64,000 bases of DNA. It comes from Lytechinus variegatus (Eukaryota; Echinodermata; Echinoidea; Temnopleuroida; Toxopneustidae). Numbering within the stretch: the stretch's first letter is position 1; every line of letters begins with the position of its first letter. Shown piece after piece: positions 12,584-24,900 of this stretch. A program made the position numbers and the translations under genes. The DNA lies in the NCBI RefSeq assembly GCF_018143015.1, contig NC_054747.1, positions 38,666,233-38,730,232 of the forward strand, written 5' to 3'. Below the pieces are notes generated by a model. It saw only the letters and a program-made list of their open reading frames with translations. It made no database searches and was not told where the DNA came from.

Positions 12584-13809
12584 AAAATCATTGATTTAAA
12601 TCACTTCCATTGAAAAATTTACAAATCATGGACAACGTATTTGTTCAATGCAGTTTTAATTCTTCAAGTCAACTGAAAAACTTTAAATTAACTTTATATC
12701 AACAAAAGATCAACAAAGTCTTCATATCTACTTAAAACAAATTAAAATCAAATCAATAAAATCAGGTAATTCCTTAAAAACTACAGATGTATGCAGGCCT
12801 GGATGTATGTTGTCAATAGGTACTCATTTTTTGTAAATTATGTCGAGTTTTTCTTCTGAAATTTCACATTCTTTGTCAGTTATTATTAGTCAATTTCTTT
12901 CTTACATAAAGTTTTCACATAATCCAAAGACTTTTCAGAGAGCAGTTTGTAAAATAAAATATATATAAAAGTCAATGAGAAAAGGTTTGTTGGCAGTTTT
13001 CCTGTTTTGATCCTTCCCTTACACATAACTACTTCTGTCATGTAAAATAAAAAATGATACCTGCATGTAATCAACATATTCAACATGCCTCTTATTTCGT
13101 ATTGTTACATTTATCATACATTTGATGTTTTAAATAACATAATTATAAAAATCACATTAACATAATGTAGTACAGTCATAATTTGACTGTTGAGAAAAGC
13201 TTTCTCTTATAAACCTTTTAAGTCACTGCAGCCCATTTTATGTTCAGTGCTACAAATAATGAAAGTTTTGTATGTGCATTTAATAATGGAAAGAGCTCTA
13301 TAATAACAATTTGCAAAACTCAGAATAAACATTTAACACTGCATTTAAATGTTAAGATGCAGGTAATTCAGTTACAATCATTGGCAGTTGTAAGCTGTGT
13401 CTCATTTAAAATAAAATACTTCTTTTTGTAATACATATATGTTGTAATTTAAGCAGTTTTGCAGTTTTTATCCTTTAAGTTAAAAGTAAGTAGATTTTTT
13501 TTTTCATACTTCATGGATCAAACAGATTTTTTTGGAGAGAATATGGGAATAAAAATTGTAGATTAATGTAAAAAATCACAGTAACATAATGTAGTATAGT
13601 CACCCTTTGACTAAGCTGTCTCTTATATTGTTCTCCAAAACTGAGAGTTTTGCATCTATATCTGTAGCAAGAGAAGAGTGTTTTATCAAACTAAAAAGAT
13701 CCAAACATATACAGTTGTAGTCTCTCTTTGACTATTGTAAAGCTGTGACTAATTGAAAAAAAAATCATTGATTTGAATTATTTCTCTTACAATATACATG
13801 AATACTAGT

Positions 13810-13902
13810 AATTGGCAAAGGGTTTGTTGGCAGTTTTGATAAGAATAAGAAAATTAATTGGCAAAGGGTTTGTTGGCAGTTTTGATAAGAATAAGAAAAT
13901 TA
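13810..13902. repeat. 46-bp tandem duplication inside hAT
   Basis: Two near-identical copies start AATTGGCAAAGGGTTTGTTG, at 13810 and 13856. They are a minor internal repeat of the non-coding half of the transposon. Confidence 0.85.
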
Positions 13903-14067
13903 GTTCTAAAGCTTCAGCAATGCAATATCATAAAGAGCATTATGTTAAACACAAAAGAAGGCAGTTTTCTTTTCAACATGACATTAATTCTTTGGCTTGA
14001 AAACGTTTTAGGAGAGTTAGAGTTTCTGAGTCTCTGATAGTCTTCCCCAAACAAACTGACAGTATTC

Positions 14068-16073
14068 TCATTTCATGTTCAGAGCTTTGAATAAGAACAC
14101 CAGTTTTGCAGCATTAGCTGTTCCCAGACGGTTTCTCAGCTTGGACTGAACCAGACCATATGAGCTGAATACCCTTTCTACACCAGAGGATGCAGACACA
14201 GCAGAGAACAACATCTTCACAACTGTAAGACTGGCTTCCTGGATACCATCATGTGATTGCCACCACTCAACAGGGCTGACTGCTTGTGTTATCTCGTCTG
14301 TATACTTGCATGCCTGAAAGGGGCGGGATTTGGCTTGGAATTTGACAATTAAAGGCATGATGAATGGCCACTTTCGACTAGCATATTCTAGTGCTGTATC
14401 TTTCTCATCTTCTGTCATGGACTTGCCTCTCATGGTTGGATGAAGTAGGTTGGCCACTAGATGAGCAGGTGTTATGGCCTGGTTGTACCTGGTTTTGAAG
14501 TGCTTGGCAACTTCCCTGTTGATCTCTAGTAGCTTTCCCTCAAGTTATTTCCAGATCTCGACAGCATCAGCTATCATTGTAGTATCTCTCTGCATTTTGT
14601 CCAGTGCAACTGCTATTGGAGACAGCCTTGCCAGGAGGTCTTCAGCTGATCTCTTCAGGCCTATGTTTGCTACCTTATTTCTGACCACTCATTGCAGCCA
14701 CATTGCACATTGCAGCCACATTTGCTGCATTGTCAGTGACGAAACTACCAATTTGGCAGCCAAAGTTTTGTTGAGCCTTTTCCATGGAAGCTTTGGCATT
14801 TTTAACCAGATACTCTGCAGTGTGGGGCTCTCCAGACGTATACAGTATCCACCAAGTAAACTAAGTCGCTGTCAGTTGTAGCAGTAGCACAGATGATAGG
14901 TTCATTGTGAACATTTGACCACCCATCTAGTCCAAGACACACAGTCTTTCCTCTCAATATATCCTCACACTTCTTGACCTCATCTTCATATACCTTAGGT
15001 AAGAACTTATCTGCAACATCCTTTCTTGTGGGAGGCTTATAACCTGGTCTTAAGATTTCGACCGTCTTCACAAATTCTGGATGATCAACAATGCGAAATG
15101 CAGAGTTAGTGGCATAAACCATTCTTGCAATTTGTTCATCCAGCACTGCCTTTTGTGGAGCAGAAGTTTTGAGAACAAATTTATCAATCTTGGCTGCTTT
15201 GAGAGGTTGATTTCGTGGTGCAGATGCATGTCGCTTGCCAGTGCAAGGTGTAGATGAAGATGTTTTTGGTACAGTAGATGGAGGAGTTGGTGCAAAAGAT
15301 GTACTTGGTGCTGAAGACGTACTTGGTCCAGCACCTGTCTGTTTCGAGTTAGATGCTTGCTCTGCAATAAGAAATGAGAATCAAAAGTCAGCTTAATCAT
15401 GTTAATAGGGCCTAAATTAAGAAGATAATTCATAGCGTTTGCAAAGAAATGTTCAGAAAGCTTTGGTTACATTTGGTATATTATCTAGTGACATATTTGA
15501 CCTAGATGTGTGCTCTCTGTAGGTCAGCGATTAAAGATCATAGCTTATTAAATATGAAAAAAATGACTAATCACTTTAAGTGGGGGCTTCTATGGTTTTT
15601 TTGAGCACAACACATTTCTGGTCTAGATCTATGTTTACAAGTTGATACTTCAGATTTCCAACATATTCACCCACCCATCTGCATCTAAATGCATCCATAT
15701 GATTATTGATTAAATTTTGTACATCCTTGCTAAGAGATTATTCACTTTAACTGTGTTTAATCACACATTTAATGAAAGTTTTATTATAAATACTTTTATT
15801 ATTTCTTTTTTTGTTTTGTTTCCAGTTATAATTTGACGGTTCATGTATTGATAACCAAAGTAGTAATATGAACATACCATCTCTGCTCTGCATTAGCTCT
15901 GGTGTCTCAGCATCACTTCCATGTTCACACTTGTCGAAATGGGTTTTCAATCGTTTGACAAGCCCTTGCATTTCATGGCCACATTTTTTGCACTTTGCCC
16001 GGCACCCTGTGTTTGCTGTTGACTGCAATTTCTGGAAATGAATCCATATTGGATCACTTTTCCTGCCCGACAT
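14068..16073 (-). pseudogene. hAT transposase, decayed
   Basis: Exon 1 (16073-15878) starts MSGRKSDPIW and encodes a BED-type zinc finger (CxxC...H-x4-C: CKKCGHE...HFDKC). A GT donor at 15877 pairs with an AG acceptor before 15361 in matching phase. Exon 2 continues through a Ser/Thr/Pro-rich linker into the catalytic core (VCLGLDGWSN, about 14915-14945). It ends with the C-terminal dimerisation motif SASSGVERVFSSYG (about 14150-14190). The reading frame is lost between about 14460 and 14820, so this copy should not make active transposase. The order BED, RNase H-like core, dimerisation domain is standard for hAT. Confidence 0.88.
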
Positions 16074-16511
16074 GGTGCCTTCTTTGCCACCAAGCTTTTG
16101 TGTGCACATGTGAGACAATTTCCACTGAGGAGTGCCTGGGGATTTTTCCTCTTTGATTTTTTAAATATTTGAATGAAAAATCCCAGAGGGGAATTTTCTC
16201 TACTCACTGGGAATTCCCTATGGAATATTCCTTCATAGGCCTATGTATGATAGAATTAAGTTCAGATACATGATTCCTCAAATTTATTTTTAATTGTCCA
16301 TTTTAACTGGATTTTAATTACAAAATATGTGGTTAAGAACAATAATAGGGGTGAAAAGTATAACATCAATATTGATGTCATTGTAAGAGTAAGGGGGGAT
16401 AATTACCCTTTTTTCGAAGGAACTTTTAAAAAATAAAAAAAATCTGATTTAAATAAAAAAAATCCGATTTTTTTATTTTTAAAAAAAATAAAAAAAAAAT
16501 CGCCAACCCTG

Positions 16512-16899
16512 CCTAGCCAAGAAAAGAAACAAACTCACTGCACACTTTAAGAAGTGGCGATTTGATATATGATTTTTATTTTAGATACAGGTAGTTCCCC
16601 CTTTTCCATTCTATTTGTTTTTGTATCTTAAATTGAGACTAGTACAATGCACAGAGTAATATGCTACAATTGATTATACATGTAAAATTATCTTGATGTG
16701 TATTCCCTTTAGAGTAACCTATATCGTCCAATGTTTTATTTTGATTTATGTCACCCTTTTTTTTCCATTTATTTTTTATTTCATCTTTGTTTTGTGATTT
16801 TACTGCTTTTGAACTGTTTTAAATTATTCCAATTACCTGTAAATATTGTGATTATATGTGATTTTGAATACCAATAAAACACATAATTAAAAAAAAAAC
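16512..16899 (+). mobile_element. LINE 3' end beyond the hAT insertion
   Basis: Right after the hAT terminus the frame reads AKKRNKLTAHFKKWRFDI then TGA (16570-16572), the expected C-terminus of an L1/Tx1-type ORF2. About 300 bp of 3' UTR, an AATAAAA motif near 16873 and an A-rich tail near 16888-16898 follow. This closes the LINE opened near 8300. Confidence 0.85.
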
Positions 16900-18540
16900 A
16901 AGGACACAAACGCAGCCACCGCCCAGATCACCAGCGACCAGCTAAAATTCATCCGCTGACCACAAGAAGCTGGTGACAGGTCTAAAAAAATATACTCTCG
17001 CCTTCCGGTTTCCCGGACCAATCAGAGCCAGGCAGACGTAACGCATCCTTGATGAAATATCCGGGTACATTTTCCAAATCATTCAGTTGACTAAATTGCG
17101 AATCATGCCCAGTCAGCCCCGATTGTCTCGAGAAACCAGAGACGAGGTCAATAAAAATGAACTCTCGCCACCAGCCTCCGCGGACCAATCATAACTAAGA
17201 AAAAAATGCATGATATAATTACATCGCCTAAACCAGGGTACTACATGACTGTATTCGACAGAAAGGAATAACCAGCTGTTTTTTTTCTTCTATATCCTAA
17301 TCAATTGGCATTAACATTTATTCATAAATATGCCTGCCCTCTGTATATTCAATAGTACTGAAAGTTAAAAAAATACTGTGATTTTTTTTTTTTTATTCTA
17401 TAGCCATTCTTCCATAATTTATAAAATCAAAGCACACCTTTTATTGTGCCTTTATTCCTCGTCATGTAAATCCCAAAGCCTCAAAATCTTTCTGCAATCT
17501 ACTTATATCCCCTTTTGGGAAAGAACAGCAATTACAAGAATTATTTATAATTTTTGTCCGTTAGCAAACCTCATCATGCTCATGAAGATGGTAGCCCTTA
17601 AGACCAGCTAGTGACGAACCCTGTACAGCTCGTTTGCTAGCCGTCAGCCAATCATCCAGCCCAACCAGCTATATCCAACTCTCGCCTTCCAGCCTTCCCG
17701 GACCAAGCAGAGACAAGAAAGCGTGTCGTGTCATTGATGATAAAAGAAATTGATAATAAGCCAGTTCGTAGTTCCTTTCTGCGCATGATCAATAGATTCT
17801 ACGCATGATCAGAAGGTCATTTGTACTAAAGTGACATGGTGCTTTAAAATCTAATGAGATAAGCACTAACTTTGATGTCTTGATTATTCATATATTCTTT
17901 TGAATTGCCGTTTTCATTTACATCCACAAAAAACAACAATGCTTCCACGAACGACTGGTATTTTACAGTTGTCAAGTACATTGTGCAACATGCTAAGATA
18001 TGCATTCAAAATAGGAATGCAACAAATACCTTCATTGATTGTTCATTGGTGTGCTATTCTAGTCACCTGGTCTATTCAACTTCTTCATCATGCTATGTAA
18101 GGCAAGCTTACGTAATATCTTGCTTTGAAATCTGCCTATCATGATGAAAGAAATGAAAGGTCATTTGACCAAAATTGCCCATGAAGTAACTACAAACTGG
18201 TCTATTACCCATAGATTATCCTTATCATTCACTTGACCACTCAAATACCACGCCCAATCAGCTCCGATTGTCCCGAGAAACCTAGAGACGAGGTCAATTA
18301 AAAAACATGAACTCTCGCCACCAGCCTTCACGGACCAATGAAAGGTGATGAAAAAAAAAAAACGACACGTCATAGCTAGTTGATAGCACATTACCTCGCC
18401 TGGAACAAGGTTCAACATTTTACGAATTCAACTTAATTGTTTCCTTCTCCTATTTTTGAATTACTAAACACCTCACACATCAGATGTATTCGACAAGGCT
18501 ATTTTCTTTTCTCATCTCAATGAATTATTGTATAGTGTGA
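16900..18540. repeat. Tandem ~1-kb repeat array, right part
   Basis: The interrupted second unit resumes, then a third unit follows. Landmarks: CTCGAGAAACCAGAGACGAGG (17128) and CCGAGAAACCTAGAGACGAGG (18273); AAGACCAGCTAGTGACGAACCC (about 17599); CTCTCGCCTTCC (about 16995, 17683). With the LINE removed, the distance between the two main landmarks in unit two is about 0.5 kb, as in unit one. The unit family is not recognised. Confidence 0.6.
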
Positions 18541-18831
18541 TTCAGTTACGTAATACAAATCAGGGTAGCCATTCTGAACATTACATGATTTATGCCTGCA
18601 CTGTTATCTATCTTCACTTATTCGTTGTAATGCATTCTTTCTCTTATAACATTCCATATACAAATAAGCTTTTGAGCATTATTACCTCCCACCAATGATG
18701 AAAAGAAATGGTCCTTTTGCCCTTACAGAAGCTTTGAGTTCCCAAACATCTCGATCTTCCTTCGTAATGTAGAAAACCAAGAACAGCATAATGAAAATTA
18801 TTATTCACCAATATCATGGAGCTACTATCTA
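18541..18831. other. No feature seen
   Basis: AT-rich DNA between the tandem array and the foldback element. No coding or repeat signal was recognised. Confidence 0.4.
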
Positions 18832-19978
18832 TGGAAGCTTAAAAGTGCCACCGAGATGTTGAGATAATTATCTCGGGAAGTCGACATCTTGATAGCAAAA
18901 GATAAGATGACGAGATCCCAGATCTCATCATGTCGACATCTTTTAGAAGAGATGATGAGATGACAAGATCCCGGATCTCATCATGTCAACATCTTTAAGA
19001 AGAGATGATGAGATGACAAGATCCTGGATCTCATCATGTCAACATCTTTAAGAAGAGATGATGAGATGACAAGATCCCGGATCTCATCATGTTGACATCT
19101 TGTAGAAGAGATGATGAGATGAAAAGATCCCGGATCCCATCATGTTGACATCTTGTAGAAGAGATGACAAGATCCCGGATCTCATCATGTTGACATCTTG
19201 TAGAAGAGATGATGAGATGACAAGATCCCGGATCTCATCATGTCAACATCTTTTAGAAGAGATGATGAGATGACAAGATCCCGGAACTCATCATGTCAAC
19301 ATCTTTTAGAAGAGATGATGAGATGACAAGATCTCGGATCTCATCATGTTGACATCTTGTAGAAGAGATGATCAGATGACAAGATCTTGGATCTCGTCAT
19401 GTCTACATCCAGTGGAAGAGATGATCAGATGTCATGATGTCATAACTCGTCATGTCTACATCTTTAAGAAGAGATGATTAGATGACATGATCATGGATCG
19501 AAGAAATTTATCTGCCCAACTCACAGACTTTTGAGTACAAACTTGAGGTTTCTAAAAAAGCCACTTTTTCTGCGTCCGTACGACATATTACTATTTTTAG
19601 TCTGTATTATACAGGATGTGAATTCAAGTCATGTTAAGTCTTGCTTTTTCTTACACTCTGGTAGTAGTTGATGACCAGCTATAGTTACTTGAATATTTTT
19701 TGTTTTTTCTTGTCAAAAACTGTCAAATGTTCTCTAAATGTCCCGTACGACACGTATGGAATCACCCTTGACATGATGAGATCCGGGATCTTGTCATCTC
19801 ATCATCTCTTCTAAAAGATGTTGACATGATGAGATCCGGGATCTTGTCATCTCATCATCTCTTCTAAAAGATGTCGACATGATGAGATCCAGGATATCGT
19901 CATCTGATCTTTTGCTATCAAGATATCGACTTCCCAAGATAATTATCTCAACATCTCGGTGGCACTTTTAAGCTTCCA
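18832..19978. mobile_element. 1.15-kb foldback element with 53-bp hairpin minisatellite arms
   Basis: The termini TGGAAGCTTAAAAGTGCCAC and its exact inverse (19959-19978) are flanked by TA on both sides. Inverted homology extends more than 150 bp inwards. The left arm then expands into about ten tandem 53-bp units and the right arm holds about three. Each unit contains ATGATGAGAT...ATCTCATCAT, so it can fold on itself. A unique core of about 260 bp (19500-19760) has no ORF. TA flanks fit a Tc1/mariner-type non-autonomous foldback element; the family is inferred. Confidence 0.8.
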
Positions 19979-20903
19979 TAATTATTTCAAACTACAATTT
20001 GAAACAGCAATTTTATGAAGAATTAACTTCATCCCAACTACCTAAATATACAACCCCTTGGGATGTATTCCATAGAGCATTTTTCACAAAATGACCAAAA
20101 AAAATATATATCTTCAGAACTGATCATAACTGAGTCCAGAAAAAAGATTTACAGCAACAGGTATCTCTAAAGCACATACAATGTAAACTTAAATCATGGA
20201 GATGTAGCTCTATGCTTAAATCTAGCTAATTTTTATTTCCCTTAAAAAAAGAGAAAAACATAAGCATCATGTTGTTACTATGAAATCTTGTTTCCGTTTA
20301 TCACTGTCTTATCTAGTCAAGGTGTGTTATGACTCAGTACTTTAATTAATTTCTTGCAATATCATGATAAATTTTAGGTATTTCTTGCATTTTTGAAGAT
20401 ATATTGATCTTTTCCAGCTGTAAAATTTCTTTTATCAAAATAAATAGCAAATAGTAAAGAAAGGAAATATGATAACAGTACCTCATCTACTTCTGTTCAT
20501 TTAGTTATGTTATGAATTACCATTCAGCAGTTGCTTGCCAAGTCTCGTTCTTGTGGAGTTGACAGTAAAATCTGCAAATCTCGGGTGTTCAGTTAACACT
20601 CCTTTTTTATTAGCTTGATTGTAGAGTTGATACCTCGCAGACTCGCACAATGGTAAAAAAAATTACCTATCCTCCACTCGGTAAACATTAATAAGTTGAG
20701 AGAAAATCATTCACCTCTATCTTGAATAATCGACGAAATGAACATCTCGACACCGACCAGAAGGATCGAGCTTCACAAAATAAATACTTGTCACCTCCAT
20801 GATTGCTGGTAACTTGTGACAAAATTCCAAACAGACGATTTCTCCAAAGCAAATTTCCCTTCAAACTATGCATTTAAAAAAAAAAACAAGATGATAGATG
20901 AAA
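19979..20903. other. No gene seen
   Basis: AT-rich DNA. The stretch 20560-20900 may be the far side of the LINE fragment that follows, but no motif supports that. Nothing else was recognised. Confidence 0.35.
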
Positions 20904-21852
20904 TCACAAAACCATCAAATTTTGCTCTGCAGCTACATTTGCATCTTCCACCATCTCCTCATCAGTAGCTGCCGCTGCAGCACCCTCGTTGAAATCTGTT
21001 GTCGGCTTAGCTATCCCTGTGGTCATGTTGGTGGTCGATCCAGCTCCCGCCATCGTTGTCGGAATCCTCATGTTAGGCAAATTCTTCCTCACTTTTTCGT
21101 CCACGTCTTTCCCTCGTTGGTTTTCGAAGGCTCGCACAAAAGCCTCCTGTTGCTCTCGAGGCATATGTACGCTGTCGATAAATAGCTTAACGGGGTCTGT
21201 TCTTGAAAAGTATGCCAATTTCCCCATTCTTCTGGCAACTTTCAACGCTACAATTTGGGGGTGCCTAGCCTCTCTGATCCTTTTTGGTAGATCTTCTGCA
21301 ATATATGTTAATCCCTTTCAAATTTTTGGCATGTCTTTGTACCAAAACTCTGTCGGAGTATCTTAGGAAGCGAGCCTTGATGGCTCTTGGCCTCCCTCCG
21401 GCTGGCTTTCCTGAAAGTCAATGTAACCGTTGATATTCGAAGTTGTCTGCTAGCGCAGGTGGGATTTTTAAAACATTCACGTGGAGGTCCCGAAGAACTT
21501 TCTTAACATCCTCATTGGGTTTCTCTTCAATCCCGCTGTATATCAGATTTTCTCTTGCCACGTAGGTACTAAGGCTATCTCTCTCATCCTGAGACATTTT
21601 TTCCCTTGACTTAACGTCCTCTTCAATTACTTCCATCTTTGCCTTCATATCCTGAGCTTCATGACTCTGAAATTCAATACTCTCCTTGAGATTGACTATC
21701 GTTTCCTCAAGTTTCTTCAACCGTTGGCCAAATGTATCTTGCAACGAATTCATTCTCACACCAATGTTTTGCCATTGACTGTCAAGGAGTATCTGAATCG
21801 ATCGCATAGGACTCCATCCTGGATAAAGAGCGCCAGCACCGTAAACTTTCAA
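20904..21852 (-). pseudogene. LINE ORF1-type fragment (coiled coil plus RRM-like region)
   Basis: Reading right to left, a heptad-rich stretch (LKKLEETIVNLKES) leads into RENLIYSGIEE. A basic region follows with GGRPRAIKARFLRYSDRV and then ALKVARRMGKLAYFSRTDPV. This coiled coil, RRM-like and basic C-terminal order matches ORF1 proteins of L1-like LINEs, which bind the element RNA. At least two frame changes (near 21420 and 21310) show it is decayed. No reverse transcriptase adjoins it. It lies about 120 bp upstream of the copy B start, on the opposite strand. Confidence 0.65.
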
Positions 21853-21973
21853 CTGTCTTTACTGTTCTTAACAGTGTATGATTAGCATGACGCCTTGCAA
21901 TTTGTAATCTTTCTGTGGCGTATCGTTCAACAATATTTATTTTCTCGTAGACTGGATACATATCTCAGTTATC

Positions 21974-24900
21974 ATGTGGAAATTATATTTTTTCACAATG
22001 GGATTCGTATCTTGCTCTGTTGGTAAGTAGGCCATTGTACATTTTATGCTGCAGAATTGCTGCGTGACGAGTTTTTTTGTTTGTCATGAGTATATCTTAA
22101 AAAGCGAAATGGCTAGGTCCTAATTGAATCATCCAACTCATAGTAGGTTGAATGACGATTTCTGTTTTGAGTTGCTATACCTTTGTGTTCTTGAATATTT
22201 GACATAAAAACCCTGTTTTACAATTTTCCTTTTTATTATTTAGTATGTTCGTTCTTTAAAATTCTATCTTGGTTAAAACGAAAAATAATGAATAAAAGTT
22301 ATTTACGATTCAATTTTTTCCCTTGGGCTCCTGTTTTCACGCGGGAAGGTTATATATCTAAAGCTCAAAACTTAAAACATTTGAAATTTATATATCCATC
22401 TCTATCAGTAATAGGCCTATAACTATCCAAATTATTTGGATTAAGACGTTTAGAAATATGTAAACCCCGCTTCTGCCACCTATTGGGAATAGTGGTATTC
22501 AGATTAAAGCTGTAAAATGACAATTGTTAAATCAACAAAATAAAATATAAAACTTACTTCCCTGATTAATAGGATTCTCAAAACCATTTGTCTACGAACT
22601 TAAATAAAACTGGCAATTTGTTTGGCTAAATATCACGTGGTATTCATGCGGAATGTGACCTTTTGGTCTGTTGTGATTAAAGAAGAAATACAATTTTTTT
22701 TATTAAAGGTTTAAAACGTATAAATGTAACTGCTGGAAATGACGTCACGCTACAGTGTCCCGAAATCGACCTAACCAATGTACTGCAAGTAACGTTGACG
22801 CGGAATAACGGCTTAGACAAAGTATTCAATTGCGCTAAAAAGGATCATCCATGTGACAGAGATGCTTCTGTGATCGCCTCTTAGCTAACAATATGGAATA
22901 CTTCGCTGACAGATGAATCAGAATACCATCTCCGTGTGCGTCGTCCTGACAACACTGAAGAATGCATAATCAACTTGATTGTCAATGGTAAAATACTCTG
23001 CTGCAATTAATACAATTTATGATTGAATTTGCTGCATTTTAGACAAGTAAGGTATCACAGCTAATAACTGTCAGAGTCGTAAAATACTGGAGTAAAATGC
23101 TCGGGTTTTTTTAATTATCATTTAATATTAATATATGCAACGTAAATTATTTGTCATAACATGCATAAAATATAAAGGAATTAAATGAAACGTATAAGGG
23201 AATTGTATACAAACTTTAGGCTTTTTTCTTCCTCCGTTAGTTTATCACGTATGTTGCCAAGCTCCTTACTTTATTTTTACAATATACCCCTGCAAAGATT
23301 AGACATTCTTGTTATCTCCATAAACCCACAAAAATTACAGTTAAGGCCATTTGATATGATTAATAGATTCTCTCGATTTCCAAAAGACAGCGCTCATGTT
23401 GACATTTAAAGGGCTAACTCTGACTAAAGTTTTAAAATGGCATGTCCATGAGTGAGATGCCTGCTAAAATGTCCAAAGTAGGTTTTGATTTTTCTCAAAA
23501 TACATGCTTGCAAATTATAACAACAGTTTAAATCGGGTAATTATTTAATCTGTAACTAGTTCTTTAATCATAAAAACTTATCTTTGACTCCTAATTTTCT
23601 TTTAAAAAATTCATGTACTAGTTCCAGTAAAAGGGTTGACGTTGGTTGAAGATGCCTACGACCGGGATGATAAAATCATTCCAAATAACGGATCAATTGT
23701 TGTTGAAGAAGGGGAAAACAAGACGTTAGTCTGTAAGACAAATACGTCAGTGAAACCACCTGTGAACCTGGAGTGGGTGATTCCAGAGGACATGCTGGAG
23801 TATGTCATTCAAACTTCAAAGCTTCTCAATGATTCAAATGATACAAGACTTGCTTTGCCTGTACAAACAATAGACTTCTCACCAACTTATATGGATGACG
23901 ATGATGATGAAATAGAGCTCCTTTGTGTCGTCAAAAATTCCAGCCAAATCAATGCATCCGTCATAATAAAAAAGAAAAGTGCGCATGGTGACTTCGTGTA
24001 TTTATTTTTACACAATTACAAGAAATTGAAATCATTTCCTAATAAATAACCCTCAAATATTGCTATATCATTTAAACGAATGTGTGCATTGCATATGCAG
24101 ATGGAAGTGAGAATTAGATTTGTTTTGCATTACATGCATATCCAATCAACCAAAGATCATTTGTGAAGGACGAAACACTGACTTGGGTAATTCTTACAGT
24201 TTCAAATTCAACCCCAGCCTCTTTTTAATATTGATTGCGATTCGTGTAGAATTGGATACAGTTGAACCTTAATATGAACGAAATATTGTAGTTTATGATT
24301 CAAAATTAGAAAGAGCAAAAGAGCAAAAAAAAAACTGTTACGGATTATTATTCAGTAAATATCTACCAATGCGCAATAGTGCATATATAACCATGAATTT
24401 ATTCATTCATTTTTCTACTTCACAATCATCATAGTGGAAATTACCGTTTAACACATTTATAATTTATATTTTCATTATCATCATGTTTTTAATTTGTACA
24501 TGACTTGTATAGTTCATTTACATATTACATTTTCGTCTGGTGTTGAATGTATTTTCATGTCAACGCGTGTTTTGTATTACGTAATCTAGAACCCACAAAT
24601 GTCGGAAACAGTCCTATAACGAGCCTCAGCTATAGTCATTCAAACACAGCTAACTATGGACAGTCGAAAGGTTAATATTCTTGAATATGATTTTTTATTC
24701 AGCAATTAATTGTTAAAAGATTAACCTATAATATTTATCTTTAGTTAGGTTTTGCAAATTTTAAGAACTCAAATGTTCATGATCATTATAAGAAAATAAA
24801 AAATTACATGTATCATAGTCTGATGTCATTAATGATATAAAATTTATAGTCAGTAAAATTATAATTATATTCATCATTATTGATACATAAATCTTAGATC

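Larger units (their letters stand above)
12553..16511 (-). mobile_element. hAT-family DNA transposon inserted in the LINE
   Basis: The right terminus reads ATCGCCAACCCTG, the reverse complement of a CAGGGTTGGCGAT end typical of hAT elements. LINE coding resumes directly after it. The left side begins in TTTAAATC-rich subterminal DNA near 12553 with no matching CAGGG end, so the left terminal repeat seems lost or strongly diverged. The transposase lies on the - strand at 14068-16073. The 12600-13800 part is AT-rich and non-coding. Size is about 3.9 kb. Confidence 0.8.

Noticed and set aside
18836-19500. A CRISPR-like array
   Set aside because: Units are contiguous 53-bp tandem repeats without unique spacers, inside a foldback element in animal DNA.
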